Source of the DNA: Embleya sp051903075
Lineage (GTDB): Bacteria; Actinomycetota; Actinomycetes; Streptomycetales; Streptomycetaceae
DNA length: 64,000 nucleotides
Reading direction: 5' to 3'
NCBI RefSeq assembly: GCF_051903075.1
Contig: NZ_CP182422.1
Location: 5,952,001 to 6,016,000, forward strand
Part shown: piece after piece, positions 26,302 to 34,663 of the stretch
Position numbering within the stretch: position 1 is the stretch's first letter
Layout: every line of letters starts with the position of its first letter
Program-made: the position numbers and the translations under genes
The notes under the pieces: generated by a model
The model's input: the letters and a program-made list of their open reading frames with translations, nothing else
What the model was told of the DNA's origin: nothing
Databases searched by the model: none

Positions 26302-29300
26302 CCGCGGACGGTGGTGGGTCGTTCGGGGTCCGACGCCCGTCCCGGTGTCCGAGTTCGGTGAGTTCCCGATGTACGAGCGCCACCATCTGGACCCGGGAGC
26401 GCACCCCGAGCTTGCGGTAGATCCGGGTCAGCATCGCCTCGACGGTCTTGACGCTGACGTAGAGGGAGTTCGCGATGTCGCGGTTGCCGCGGCCGTCGGC
26501 GACCAGGTCGACGATCCGCTGCTCGGCCTCGGTCAGCCCCGCGAGCCCGGCCGGCGCGCCGGCGCGGTCCGGCGGGGCGGGCGCCCACAGCGGTGCGCCC
26601 GCGGCGCGGAAGACCGCCTCGGCCGCGGCGTACGACTCCCGGGCCCGGGCCGGGCGGCGGCGCCGATGTTCGACGGCCGACCGGGCCAGCAGGACCCGGC
26701 CGCACTCCAGCGGATAGGCCAGGCGCTCGAAGCCGGCGAGCGCCGCGGTCAACGACTCCTCGGCGGGTGTGAACCGGCCCGCCGCCGCGTGGCACAGCGC
26801 CTCGGCCCGGTCCAGCGCGGCCAGTACGCTCCGCCGCGCCAACTTCTTTGCGTGGTCCCGCACTTCCGCCACCGTCCGGGTCGCGGCCTCGACGTCGCCG
26901 GCGGCGACCAGGGCCTCGGCGAGGTCGGCGTGGTAGGGGATCGCGGCCGGGTCCCCGATGCACAACTCCCGGGTCAGGTCCCGGACCCGGAGCAGATCGG
27001 CCAATGCGCCGGCGGTGTCGCGCCGGAACAGGCGGACGGCGCCGGACAGGTGCAGGCAGTGCGCGGCGAATACCGAATCCGTCTCCTCCTCCGAGGCGGC
27101 CAGACCCAACTCGGCGTAGCCGAGCGCCTGTTCCAGGGTGCCGCCGGCGAGTTCGGCGGTGGCCGCCGCGTACCACGGCGGGCCGGGGGAGGCGCCCACG
27201 TCCCGGGCCAGCGCCACGAGCCGGGCGGCCTCCTCCCGGGCGGTGCGGCCGTCGCCGGTGTGCGCGTGGAGTTGCACCGCGCTGCCGAGCAGCCGGACCA
27301 GGTCGGCGGGGCCGTTGCCGTCGCCGACCAGCGGGCGGAGCTGGGCGAGCAGGCGCTCGGCCTCGGCGGGGCGACCCTCCAGAAGCGCGAAGCAGAGGGC
27401 CACGCGCCGGGGGTCGTGGATGATCCGGGCTCCGGCGGTGGCCGGGTCGGGGCCGTGGTCGGCGGTGGTGGAGGCCGGGCCCGGGGTGGGGGAGGCGTCC
27501 GGGCCGGGGTTCGGGCCGTGCCCGGTGCCCGGGGCCGGGGCGATGCCGCCCTGCGGCTCCGGAGCGTCCCCGCCACCGCGCTCCGGTGTCCGGCGGACGC
27601 TGCCCGGGCCCGGGGCCGGGGCGATGCTGCCCCGCGGCTCCGGACTGTTCTCGCCACCGCGTTCCGGTGTCCGGTGCAGGGGCGGGGGCCGCCTTCCCTG
27701 CGGGTTGCGCCCGCTGGTCGCCTCAGCCTCTGCCTCCGCGCCCGCCGCCAGGGCGCGGCGCAGCGTGTCGACGTGGTCCGGGGTGCCCCGGCCCTGCTGG
27801 ATCCGGGCCGCCATGGTCAGTGCGGCGGCTCGGCCCGCCGGGTCCCCGGCGCGTTCGGCCCACGCCACCGCGTGCTCCGCGTGGGTGAGGGCGTCGGCGG
27901 GATATCCCCGGTCCAGGTGCGCGCTCCAGGCCAGCCGCAGATGGGCCGCCGAGACCAGCGCCGGCTCGGCGGCGGCGGTGGCATCGGCCAGGGCCTGCGC
28001 GGCGACGTCGGCGAGCAGGGCGGCGCCTCGCCCGGCGGCGTCGAGGACGGCGAATCGGGCCCGGGCGCGTGCCGCCGGTCCGGCCCGGGTGCGGACCAGG
28101 CGGTCCAGGGCCGTGCGGGCCAGGTCGAAGCGCCCGGCCGCCTCGGCGTCCCGGGCGGCGGTCACGAGCAGGTCCGGGCGGTTGCCGCCGGCCCGGTCGA
28201 CCGCGAGGAGTGCGAACTCGGCGGCCCGGATATGGTCGCCGCGCCCCCGTGCGGTCGCGGCGGCGTCGGCGAGGCCCGGCACGAGGTCCGGCGCGGTCTC
28301 GGTCGCGCCCAGCGCGCACGCCGCGTGCCAGGCCCGGTCGTCGGCCGCGAGTGAGGCCGCCGCCAACACCCGGTGCGCCCGGCGTACCGCCTCGCCGCCC
28401 GCCTCGGCGACGATCCCCTCCCGCACCACCGGCGCCGCGAAGACCACCGCCCCGGCCGTTACCCGAACCACCCCCGCGGCCTCTGCGGCGGCCAGCGCGG
28501 CCTCGGCCGACGACCCCGCGGCGCGACGCACACCGGCCGGCGTGGGATCCGCCGCGAGCGCGGCCAACAGCAGTACCCGGCGCACCGGTTCGGCCAGATC
28601 GGCCAACCGGGCGCGCATCGCGTGGCGCGCGTACGGGGCCAGCGGCGTGGCGTCCAGGGCGCTGATCGCGATCCCGGCGCGGGCCAGCCCGGCGGCGATG
28701 TCCGAGACCAGGCGCGGACTGCCGCCGGTCGCCGTGTGGATCCGGGCGGCGGCACGCAGCGGGATGCCGAACGAGCGCACCACCGCTACCGATTCCTGTG
28801 GCCCCAGCGGCGGGATGCCGATCTCGACCGCGCCGCCGCCCAGCACGTCGTGCGGCGACGGCCCGTCCGGGCGCAACGCGGCGAGCAGCGAGACACTGCC
28901 CCGGCTGCGCCGCGCCGCGAACCCGAACACGTCCAGGCTGCCCGGCCCCCACCACTGCACGTCGTCGGCGGCGAGCAGCGGCCTGGCCCGCCGCCCCCAG
29001 GCATGCAGGCAGGACAACACGGTGACCCGGAAGGTGGTGGTGTCCGGCTCGGGCCCGCCCACCCGGCGCAGCACCCAGTCCATCGCCGACCGCTGGAGAT
29101 CGGACAGTTCGCCGCGCACCTCGGCCGGACACGCGGAGAACAGGTCCATCAGCGGCGCGTAGGCGATCTGCGCGTCGGCGCGGGCCGAACTGAGCCGCAC
29201 CACCGGATCCCCGGCCGCCTGCCACGCGGTGCAAACGTCGTCCAGGACCTGCGACTTGCCGAACCCGGTGGGCCCGACCACCGCCACCGCGCCGGCCCGC

Positions 29301-29347
29301 CGTAACTGTCCGCCTACCTGATCCACCAGCGGGCGGCGCGTGGTCAT
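26291..29347 (-). CDS. LAL-type LuxR transcriptional regulator
   Basis: This 1018-aa protein starts at an ATG overlapping the upstream peptidase stop. The N-terminus is an ATPase with Walker A VVGPTGFGKSQ and Walker B-like PLLAADDVQWW. The middle is alanine-rich helical repeats. The C-terminus is a LuxR HTH (LTEAEQRIVDLVADGRGNRD, then SVKTVEAMLTRIYRKLGVRS). Large ATP-binding LuxR regulators are typical pathway activators in actinomycete clusters, so it probably controls the convergent 12-gene operon. Between the helical repeats lies a proline/glycine-rich linker with an internal duplication (listed separately). Confidence 0.92.
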   Translation of the reverse strand: MTTRRPLVDQVGGQLRRAGAVAVVGPTGFGKSQVLDDVCTAWQAAGDPVVRLSSARADAQIAYAPLMDLFSACPAEVRGELSDLQRSAMDWVLRRVGGPEPDTTTFRVTVLSCLHAWGRRARPLLAADDVQWWGPGSLDVFGFAARRSRGSVSLLAALRPDGPSPHDVLGGGAVEIGIPPLGPQESVAVVRSFGIPLRAAARIHTATGGSPRLVSDIAAGLARAGIAISALDATPLAPYARHAMRARLADLAEPVRRVLLLAALAADPTPAGVRRAAGSSAEAALAAAEAAGVVRVTAGAVVFAAPVVREGIVAEAGGEAVRRAHRVLAAASLAADDRAWHAACALGATETAPDLVPGLADAAATARGRGDHIRAAEFALLAVDRAGGNRPDLLVTAARDAEAAGRFDLARTALDRLVRTRAGPAARARARFAVLDAAGRGAALLADVAAQALADATAAAEPALVSAAHLRLAWSAHLDRGYPADALTHAEHAVAWAERAGDPAGRAAALTMAARIQQGRGTPDHVDTLRRALAAGAEAEAEATSGRNPQGRRPPPLHRTPERGGENSPEPRGSIAPAPGPGSVRRTPERGGGDAPEPQGGIAPAPGTGHGPNPGPDASPTPGPASTTADHGPDPATAGARIIHDPRRVALCFALLEGRPAEAERLLAQLRPLVGDGNGPADLVRLLGSAVQLHAHTGDGRTAREEAARLVALARDVGASPGPPWYAAATAELAGGTLEQALGYAELGLAASEEETDSVFAAHCLHLSGAVRLFRRDTAGALADLLRVRDLTRELCIGDPAAIPYHADLAEALVAAGDVEAATRTVAEVRDHAKKLARRSVLAALDRAEALCHAAAGRFTPAEESLTAALAGFERLAYPLECGRVLLARSAVEHRRRRPARARESYAAAEAVFRAAGAPLWAPAPPDRAGAPAGLAGLTEAEQRIVDLVADGRGNRDIANSLYVSVKTVEAMLTRIYRKLGVRSRVQMVALVHRELTELGHRDGRRTPNDPPPSAVSR
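27531..27673 (-). repeat. 81-bp-offset direct duplication inside the regulator gene
   Basis: Two similar segments, beginning at 27531 and 27612 on the plus strand and offset by 81 bp (27 codons, so in frame), encode RTPERGG-x-PEP-x-G-IAPAPG twice. They sit in a long low-complexity Pro/Gly linker that separates two helical parts of the LAL protein. This looks like recent in-frame slippage or duplication of a flexible linker. Confidence 0.75.
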
Positions 29348-30846
29348 CGCAGCGACGCCATCCAGGACTCGACCTCGTCCGCGCCGCGCGGCAGTCCGGC
29401 GGACAGACACAGCGCCCCGTCGGCCGTGATCAGGAAGTCGTCCTCGATCCGGACCCCGATGCCGCGCAGTTCCTCCGGGATGGTCAGATCGTCCGGCTGG
29501 AAGTACAGACCGGGCTCGACGGTGAGCACGTGGCCGGCCTCCAGGGTGCCGCCCAGGTAGTTCTGCCGGCGGGCCGCCGCGCAGTCGTGGCAGTCCAGGC
29601 CGAGCATGTGGCCGGAGCCGCAGATGGTGAAGCGGCGGTACAACCCCGAGCCGGGTGCGAGCGCGGCCTCCGCCCCGCCGGGCAACAGGCCCCAGTCGTC
29701 CAGCCCTTCGGCGACCACGCGCATCGCGGCGTCGTGGAAGTCGCCGAACGGCGCGCCCGGGCGCAGTGCCGCGATGCCGGCCGACTGGGCGGCGAACACC
29801 AGGTCGTAGACCCGGCGTTGCACGTCGCTGAAGCGTCCGTTGACCGGCAGGGTGCGGGTGACGTCGCCGGTGTAGAAGGAGTCGGCCTCGATCCCGGCGT
29901 CCAGGAGCAGCAGTTCGCCATCGCGCACCGGGCCGTCGTTGTGCATCCAGTGCAGGACGCACGCGTGCGCGCCGGCCGCCGCGATGGTCTCGAAGCCCAG
30001 GCCGTAACCCTCCAGGCGGGCCCGCCGGTTGAACGTGCCCTCCACCCAGCGCTCGCCCCGGGCCAGGGTCGTGGCATGCCGCAGCTCGCCGACCACGTCG
30101 TGGAATCCGGCGACCGTGTAGTTTACGGCCGCGCGCATCTGTTCGATCTCCCACTCGTCCTTGACCAGTCGCGACTCCGACAGCCAGGTGAGCAGTTCGG
30201 CCTCCGCCTCGGCCGGCCGCACCGCCGGGATCAGCGCGTCGACGAGCGTGTCCTCGCCGCGTACCACCCGGGTCGGCACGTTCGCGCCGAGGGCACGTTC
30301 CAGGTTCTCGCGCGGGGCGGCCTCGATCCCGAGCGCGTCCGAGGTCTCCGCCGGCGTGCGCCGGCGGCCGACCCAGAACTCGCCGTGATGCCGGTCGCTG
30401 TACAGCTCCGCGCCGTGGGGTCCGCCGCGCGGGGAGCGCTGCCGGGTGAACAACACGACCGAGTGTCCGGTCCCGGTGGGCTCGAAGACCAGCACGCTGT
30501 CGGGAACCGCCTGGGTGCCCTGCTCGGCGGTGAGGTGTACGAACGCCGAGTGCGGACGGAACGTGTAGTCGAAGTCGTTGCTGCGGGTCTTCAACCCGCC
30601 CGACGGGACCACGATGCGCTCGCCGGGAAAACGCTCGGACAGCGCCGCGCGCCGCTTGGCCGCGTACGCCGCCCCGGGTAGGGGAGGCAACTTCCGGCTG
30701 GTATCCGCCCATCCCTGCCGGAAGGACTCGGCCAGCGCGGCCGACACCTCACGGTCGTGACTTTCGATCCCGTCGGTCTCCTGCTGCCGCTCCACCGTGT
30801 GCCCCGAATCGTCGTCGCCTGGTTTCGAAGGACGGTACCATTTCAC
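29344..30846 (-). CDS. M24 metallopeptidase, Xaa-Pro aminopeptidase (PepP-like)
   Basis: This 500-aa protein has an N-terminal aminopeptidase-P domain (SERFPGERIVVPSGG onward) and a catalytic domain with metal ligands in LLLDAGIEADSFYTGDVTR, GSGHMLGLDCHDC, TVEPGLYF and RIEDDFLI. The start GTG 30846 was chosen because AGAAG precedes it by 8 nt and the longer upstream frame is arginine/proline noise. It is a paralogue of the M24 enzyme at 21.9 kb and is coupled to the LAL regulator by an ATGA overlap. It may be a housekeeping peptidase adopted at the cluster border or a second product-processing or self-protection enzyme. Confidence 0.9.
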   Translation of the reverse strand: MKWYRPSKPGDDDSGHTVERQQETDGIESHDREVSAALAESFRQGWADTSRKLPPLPGAAYAAKRRAALSERFPGERIVVPSGGLKTRSNDFDYTFRPHSAFVHLTAEQGTQAVPDSVLVFEPTGTGHSVVLFTRQRSPRGGPHGAELYSDRHHGEFWVGRRRTPAETSDALGIEAAPRENLERALGANVPTRVVRGEDTLVDALIPAVRPAEAEAELLTWLSESRLVKDEWEIEQMRAAVNYTVAGFHDVVGELRHATTLARGERWVEGTFNRRARLEGYGLGFETIAAAGAHACVLHWMHNDGPVRDGELLLLDAGIEADSFYTGDVTRTLPVNGRFSDVQRRVYDLVFAAQSAGIAALRPGAPFGDFHDAAMRVVAEGLDDWGLLPGGAEAALAPGSGLYRRFTICGSGHMLGLDCHDCAAARRQNYLGGTLEAGHVLTVEPGLYFQPDDLTIPEELRGIGVRIEDDFLITADGALCLSAGLPRGADEVESWMASLR

Positions 30847-31115
30847 ATGTGACACTTCTAGGGCCTTGAAGGCTTTGCCGCGAGGCCGACACGGCGGTCG
30901 ATCGGGGGCGGTGCGTCGAGCGATGGAGCGGTTGCCCGGGTGGGCGTGCGGCGGCGCACCCGGTTCGTCGGGCGCGTGGCGCGCGGGTGCGCGGACGCGC
31001 GCGTGCGTGTTCGGCCCACGCGGTCCGGTCCGGTGCGGTCGGATACCCATCGGAGACCTGTCGTGGCGGTGTGGGAGCATCGTGCCGGCCAACGCGACGA
31101 CGGGGAATCGAGAAC

Positions 31116-31730
31116 ATGCTCATCTGGGGTTTCAAGACCATATTCAGAACACTTTCGGGGGGCGTCTTCCACTGCCCGCAGTGCGGAGGTGATCGGCAGT
31201 ATCACCTCAAGCAGGCCCGCCGCTGGTTCACCCTGTTCTTCATCCCGATCTTCCCGTTCAAGCAGCAGGGCACCCACGTCGAGTGCGCGACGTGCGGCGG
31301 CACCTTCCACGACACCGTGTTGCAGGGCGCGACCAGCGCCCAGATCTCCGCGCAACTCGCGCAGGGCATGCGGGCGTTGGCGGTGGCCGTACTGCGGGTG
31401 ACGGGCATGCCGTCCACCGCGGCCCGCACCGTGGCCGCGGGTGCCGTGGCCGAGGCGGGCGTGGCCGGGTACACGGTCGCCCAACTGGACGCCGACCTGG
31501 CCGGCGCGCCGGTCGACCTGCCGCCGATCCTGGTCCCGCTCGGCGACCAACTCCAGCCGCAGGGCCGGGAATGGCTGCTCTCCCGGGCGGCCCTGATCGC
31601 CGCGGCCGACGGCGGCATCGGCTCCGCCGAGCGGGCCCTGCTGGACCAGGTCGGCGGGCTGCTCCAGATGACCCCGGCCCACGTCACCGGCGTCGTCGAG
31701 ACCGCGCAGCGCAACGTGCCGCGCGGCTGA
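31116..31730 (+). CDS. zinc-ribbon protein with TerB-like C-terminal domain
   Basis: This 204-aa protein has an N-terminal treble CxxC ribbon (CPQCGGDRQY and ECATCGGTFHD, four cysteines, residues about 18-60) with an intervening hydrophobic RWFTLFFIPIFPF. A helical C-terminal half follows, in which LLSRAALIAAADGGIGSAER resembles the TerB/DjlA-N acidic helical domain. This arrangement is common in conserved actinobacterial proteins of unknown function. ATG 31116 follows GAGAAC. It ends just before a strong terminator. Confidence 0.75.
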   Translation: MLIWGFKTIFRTLSGGVFHCPQCGGDRQYHLKQARRWFTLFFIPIFPFKQQGTHVECATCGGTFHDTVLQGATSAQISAQLAQGMRALAVAVLRVTGMPSTAARTVAAGAVAEAGVAGYTVAQLDADLAGAPVDLPPILVPLGDQLQPQGREWLLSRAALIAAADGGIGSAERALLDQVGGLLQMTPAHVTGVVETAQRNVPRG

Positions 31731-31750
31731 CCGCACTCTCGCCCGACCAC

Positions 31751-31792
31751 CGAGATCCCGCCTGCCCCGACGAACGGGCAGGCGGGATCTCG
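31751..31792. terminator. bidirectional terminator hairpin
   Basis: A perfect 17-bp stem (31751-31767 with 31776-31792) and 8-nt loop lie between the convergent zinc-ribbon and thioesterase genes. It ends 4 bp from the thioesterase stop. There is no U-run, as is usual in these genomes. Confidence 0.85.
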
Positions 31793-31796
31793 ACGT

Positions 31797-32648
31797 TCAA
31801 CGGGGCTGCGGCGGTCGGGCGCGTCCGCCGGCCGGCTCCGGCGCGCCCCGATCGGCCAGGACCCGGCGGGCCTGGCGGCCCAGGGCGAGCAGGCGTCCGT
31901 CCGCCGTCCATACCGCGCTGTCGTCCAGGGCCCAGCCGTTGCCGGCGTGCTCGGTACGCATCCGGACCAGCGCCCAGCCGGACACCGGGCCGTCGTCCAG
32001 TGCGTTGCCGAAGTGCACCGTCAACTCGGCCGACGGGGCCGCCCTGGGTCGGGTCCACCGGGCGAACAACGCGGGCGGCAGGGCGTCCGCCAGGATCACC
32101 ACGGCCGCCGCGTCCAGTGCGCGCCGGTCGGCGAACCGGATCCACGCGAGCAACTCCGGGTCGGCGGCGCCGGACAGCGGCAGGTTCGGCCCGGCCGGGC
32201 GAATCTCCAGGTGGTCCCCGAACGCGACCAGACCGGGCGGCAGGGCGAGCAGGTCGCAGCGGTCCGGCGGCGGCACGGCGGGCGCGGGGGAGCCGGCCTC
32301 GTCCGGCCCGGGACGCCGGGCGCCGAAGACGGCCGAGCCGAACAGCACCGGGGCACCCTCCTGCGCGGCGCGGAACGAGGCGACCGAACTGCCCCGGCCG
32401 GCATGCTCCACCGTGCCGGTCAGCCGGAACGGGCGCTCGTCCACCGGCCTGAGGAAGTGCGTGTTGATCGTCCGCACGGACCGGTCCGCGCCCGACCACG
32501 CGACCACGTCGTCCCGCATCGCCTCCAGCGCGAGCGCCACCAGGCTCCCGCCGTGCGCGCCCTCCCACGACCACCACGACCGGTCCACGGTGAACTCGCG
32601 CACCGACGAGGAGGCCGCCTGCGCCACCGCCGCCCCTGCCTGCTCCAT
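31797..32648 (-). CDS. acyl-CoA thioesterase family protein (double hot-dog)
   Basis: This 283-aa protein has a TesB-like two-domain hot-dog pattern: WWSWEGAHGGSLVALALEAM near the N-terminus, TINTHFLRPVDERPFRLTGT, and a second domain with RPRAAPSAELTVHFGNAL. This group hydrolyses acyl-CoAs. ATG 32648 is preceded by GGGAGGTGCCGGT, an excellent ribosome binding site, which rules out the longer upstream frame. A TATAGT box and a small palindrome lie just upstream. Confidence 0.82.
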   Translation of the reverse strand: MEQAGAAVAQAASSSVREFTVDRSWWSWEGAHGGSLVALALEAMRDDVVAWSGADRSVRTINTHFLRPVDERPFRLTGTVEHAGRGSSVASFRAAQEGAPVLFGSAVFGARRPGPDEAGSPAPAVPPPDRCDLLALPPGLVAFGDHLEIRPAGPNLPLSGAADPELLAWIRFADRRALDAAAVVILADALPPALFARWTRPRAAPSAELTVHFGNALDDGPVSGWALVRMRTEHAGNGWALDDSAVWTADGRLLALGRQARRVLADRGAPEPAGGRARPPQPR

Positions 32649-33003
32649 ACCGGCACCTCCCGACAGCTGGGTTGGAAATCCAAACTCACTATATCCATGG
32701 GCGCGCCCACCAGGTCGGATCGGGGGTCGTACGCGGTTCGCCACCCGCCTGGGCTGCACGAACTGCTCCCCTTCGCAGTCGAGTTGCCCGGATCGGTCGG
32801 GCGGAACGTGCCGCCGGCCCGGTCCGACGGCCCGATTTCGCCCTCCGGGTCGGGGAATTGGGGTCGTGGCGGGCAAAGTGACGGGTTGTTCGCCGTCGGC
32901 GGAGGGTTCGGGGCGTCCGGGTGGGTATCGAAGGAGCAGGTGGCGCGCGTGGCGTACACCGCGGCCTCTGCGCCGGACCGGGAACGACCAGGAGGACGCG
33001 GCC
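32649..33003. promoter_or_regulatory. promoter region of the thioesterase gene with TTGGAAATCCAA palindrome
   Basis: The inverted repeat TTGGA-AA-TCCAA lies at 32672-32683, between the leftward thioesterase start and a TATAGT -10-like box (minus strand, about 32690-32695). An operator over the start point is plausible. The rest of the 355 bp has no convincing gene. Confidence 0.35.
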
Positions 33004-33099
33004 ATGACACGGATCAGGATCGTCAAACGTCCCGTTTCCCCGCGGCCGCAGCCGCCGGCGGATCTGCGCACACCATCCGGGCGCCCGATGCCCTATTGA
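33004..33099 (+). CDS. possible 31-aa basic, proline-rich small protein
   Basis: ATG 33004 follows AGGAGG at 8-nt spacing, one of the best ribosome binding sites in the window. The 31-codon frame encodes a highly basic, proline-rich peptide that starts MTRIRIVKRPVSP and ends with RPMPY. I recognise no family. The next rightward genes (33.7 kb) are ATP-grasp enzymes, a family that also modifies peptides, but a 0.6-kb gap separates them. Confidence 0.4.
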   Translation: MTRIRIVKRPVSPRPQPPADLRTPSGRPMPY

Positions 33100-33705
33100 T
33101 CCCGATGCCGACTCGGCGAGGGCCACCGGGTGTGGTGATCACGGCCGTCGCGATCACCACACTCCACTGACGGGCGCCCGCAGGGTGGCGCCCACACGTC
33201 CGCGACCTGCTCGACCCTCGCGGTCGCCGATCCCGCTCGGCCGTGTGTACCGCCGAGCCCGTACCCACGACACGGCGGCGACGCGCTTCGCCGCGACCGA
33301 CCGTTTCCGCAACCCGGTACACGCCGCCGCATGGTCCGCGCCGGGCACGGAGGCGGCCCTCGACCTCCTGCGGCGCCCACTGCCGGCCTGGCCGACCCAC
33401 ACCGCGTCGACGGCCGCGACCCGGCGCAGCAGGCATTCGTGCCGCCGACCGTCCCCTTGTGCACGAATCGGACAGTGGGTGGTTCGGCTGTGTGGGGTTT
33501 GACCTGCTCTATGCCGGGGGGCGAGCGGAGGGCTGGATTCCTCTCTAGTCTGGGGCGATGAGGAATCGTCCCCCAAATGGCCCATGATGGTGGTCACGTG
33601 CGGAGTTTGGTGGGGTGTGTGCCGGTCGTCCGCGGCACGCGTGGCATGCTGTGCCGTCAAAGTTCTGCCGGATGGGGGAACGGCGGCCGTCCCGGGGGGA
33701 AATCG
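33100..33705. other. intergenic region; possible decayed ankyrin-repeat fragment
   Basis: No intact gene is evident in these 606 bp. At about 33300-33360 one rightward frame reads RNPVHAAAWSAPGTEAALDLL, and from about 33385 the next frame reads ADPHRVDGRDPAQQAF. Joined by a frameshift these resemble one ankyrin repeat plus the start of another. It may be a pseudogene fragment; evidence is weak. The last 100 bp should contain the promoter of the ATP-grasp pair. Confidence 0.3.
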
Positions 33706-34647
33706 ATGAAACTGGCCTTCCTGGTCGAGGAGCACTACCGCCATGACGGCATGCCGCTCGACGTGATCCGACAGCTCGACGCGTGGGGGCACCACGTCGA
33801 CATCGTGCGTCCCGGCAGCTCGCTGATCGGCCTGTCCGACCTGATCCGGGCCGGCTCGCACGATGCGTGGGTGCTCAAGACCGTCTCCGGCGGCCCGGGA
33901 CTGGGTCTGCTGGAGGCCGCGGCGGCGCTCGGGCTCACCACGATCAACGACGCGCGTTCGATCCGGTCGGTCCGGGACAAGGCGGTGGCCGCGGTGATCG
34001 CGCGCGCACACGGGCTGCCCATGCCGGACACCTGGTTCGCCGCGATCCCGGACCTGCTCGGCGCGATCCCCGCCGACCGCTACCCGCTCGTGGTCAAGCC
34101 CGCCGACGGCAGCTCCGGCCGGGCCGTGCACCTGGTGTCCGGCCCCGAGGACCTGGCCGCCCTTGCCGCCGAACTGGTCGACGAGGGCCCGCTGTTGGCC
34201 CAGGAATACGTACCCAATTCCGGGCAGGACCTGAAGGTGTACTCCGTCGCCGGCGAGCTGCACGCGACCGTGCGCCGCTCGCCGCTGCATCCGCAGCAGC
34301 CCGTCCGGGAGAGCCGGGTGCCGCTGCCGCCCGGAACGGCCGCGCTGATGCAGCGAATCGGCGCCACCTTCGGCCTCGACCTGTTCGGGGTCGACATCAT
34401 CGAGGGGCCGGACGGTCCGATGGTCGTGGACGTCAACGACTTCCCCAGCTTCCGGTGTGTGCCCGACGGCGTCGCCCGGGTCGCTCGCGCGGTACTCGAC
34501 CTCGCGGCCGGAGGCACCGGGGCGGCCCACGGCACCGGCCTGGTCACCGCCGTGCGTCCGCCGCTGCGCGCCAGGTCCGTGGTCACCGCCGCCCACGCCG
34601 CCGCGAGCCCGATCGTGGACGCCGCGCCGGCCGCGTACGTCGGCTGA
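33706..34647 (+). CDS. ATP-grasp protein (RimK-like), first of a pair
   Basis: This 313-aa protein has the ATP-grasp elements in order: an N-terminal alpha/beta pre-ATP domain, RSVRDKAVAAVIARAHGLP, the Lys and glycine loop in PLVVKPADGSSGRAVHLV, the hinge LLAQEYVPNSGQDLKVYSV, and metal ligands in GVDIIEGPDGPMVVDVNDFP. This is the RimK/tyramine-glutamate-ligase style of carboxylate-amine ligase. ATG 33706 follows GGGGGGAAATCG. The paralogue 16 bp downstream suggests a complex or two-step reaction. The substrate is unknown. Confidence 0.82.
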   Translation: MKLAFLVEEHYRHDGMPLDVIRQLDAWGHHVDIVRPGSSLIGLSDLIRAGSHDAWVLKTVSGGPGLGLLEAAAALGLTTINDARSIRSVRDKAVAAVIARAHGLPMPDTWFAAIPDLLGAIPADRYPLVVKPADGSSGRAVHLVSGPEDLAALAAELVDEGPLLAQEYVPNSGQDLKVYSVAGELHATVRRSPLHPQQPVRESRVPLPPGTAALMQRIGATFGLDLFGVDIIEGPDGPMVVDVNDFPSFRCVPDGVARVARAVLDLAAGGTGAAHGTGLVTAVRPPLRARSVVTAAHAAASPIVDAAPAAYVG

Positions 34648-34663
34648 CGGGGCGCGTGCACAC

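Noticed and set aside
30847..31092. An N-terminal extension of the 29.3-kb M24 peptidase to 31092.
   Set aside because: The extra 82 residues are Arg/Pro/His noise, whereas GTG 30846 has a suitable ribosome binding site and gives the family length.
33154..33600. Leftward open frames opposite the 33.1-33.6 kb gap.
   Set aside because: Arg/Gly/Pro-rich translation with no motif; three different frames are equally open.
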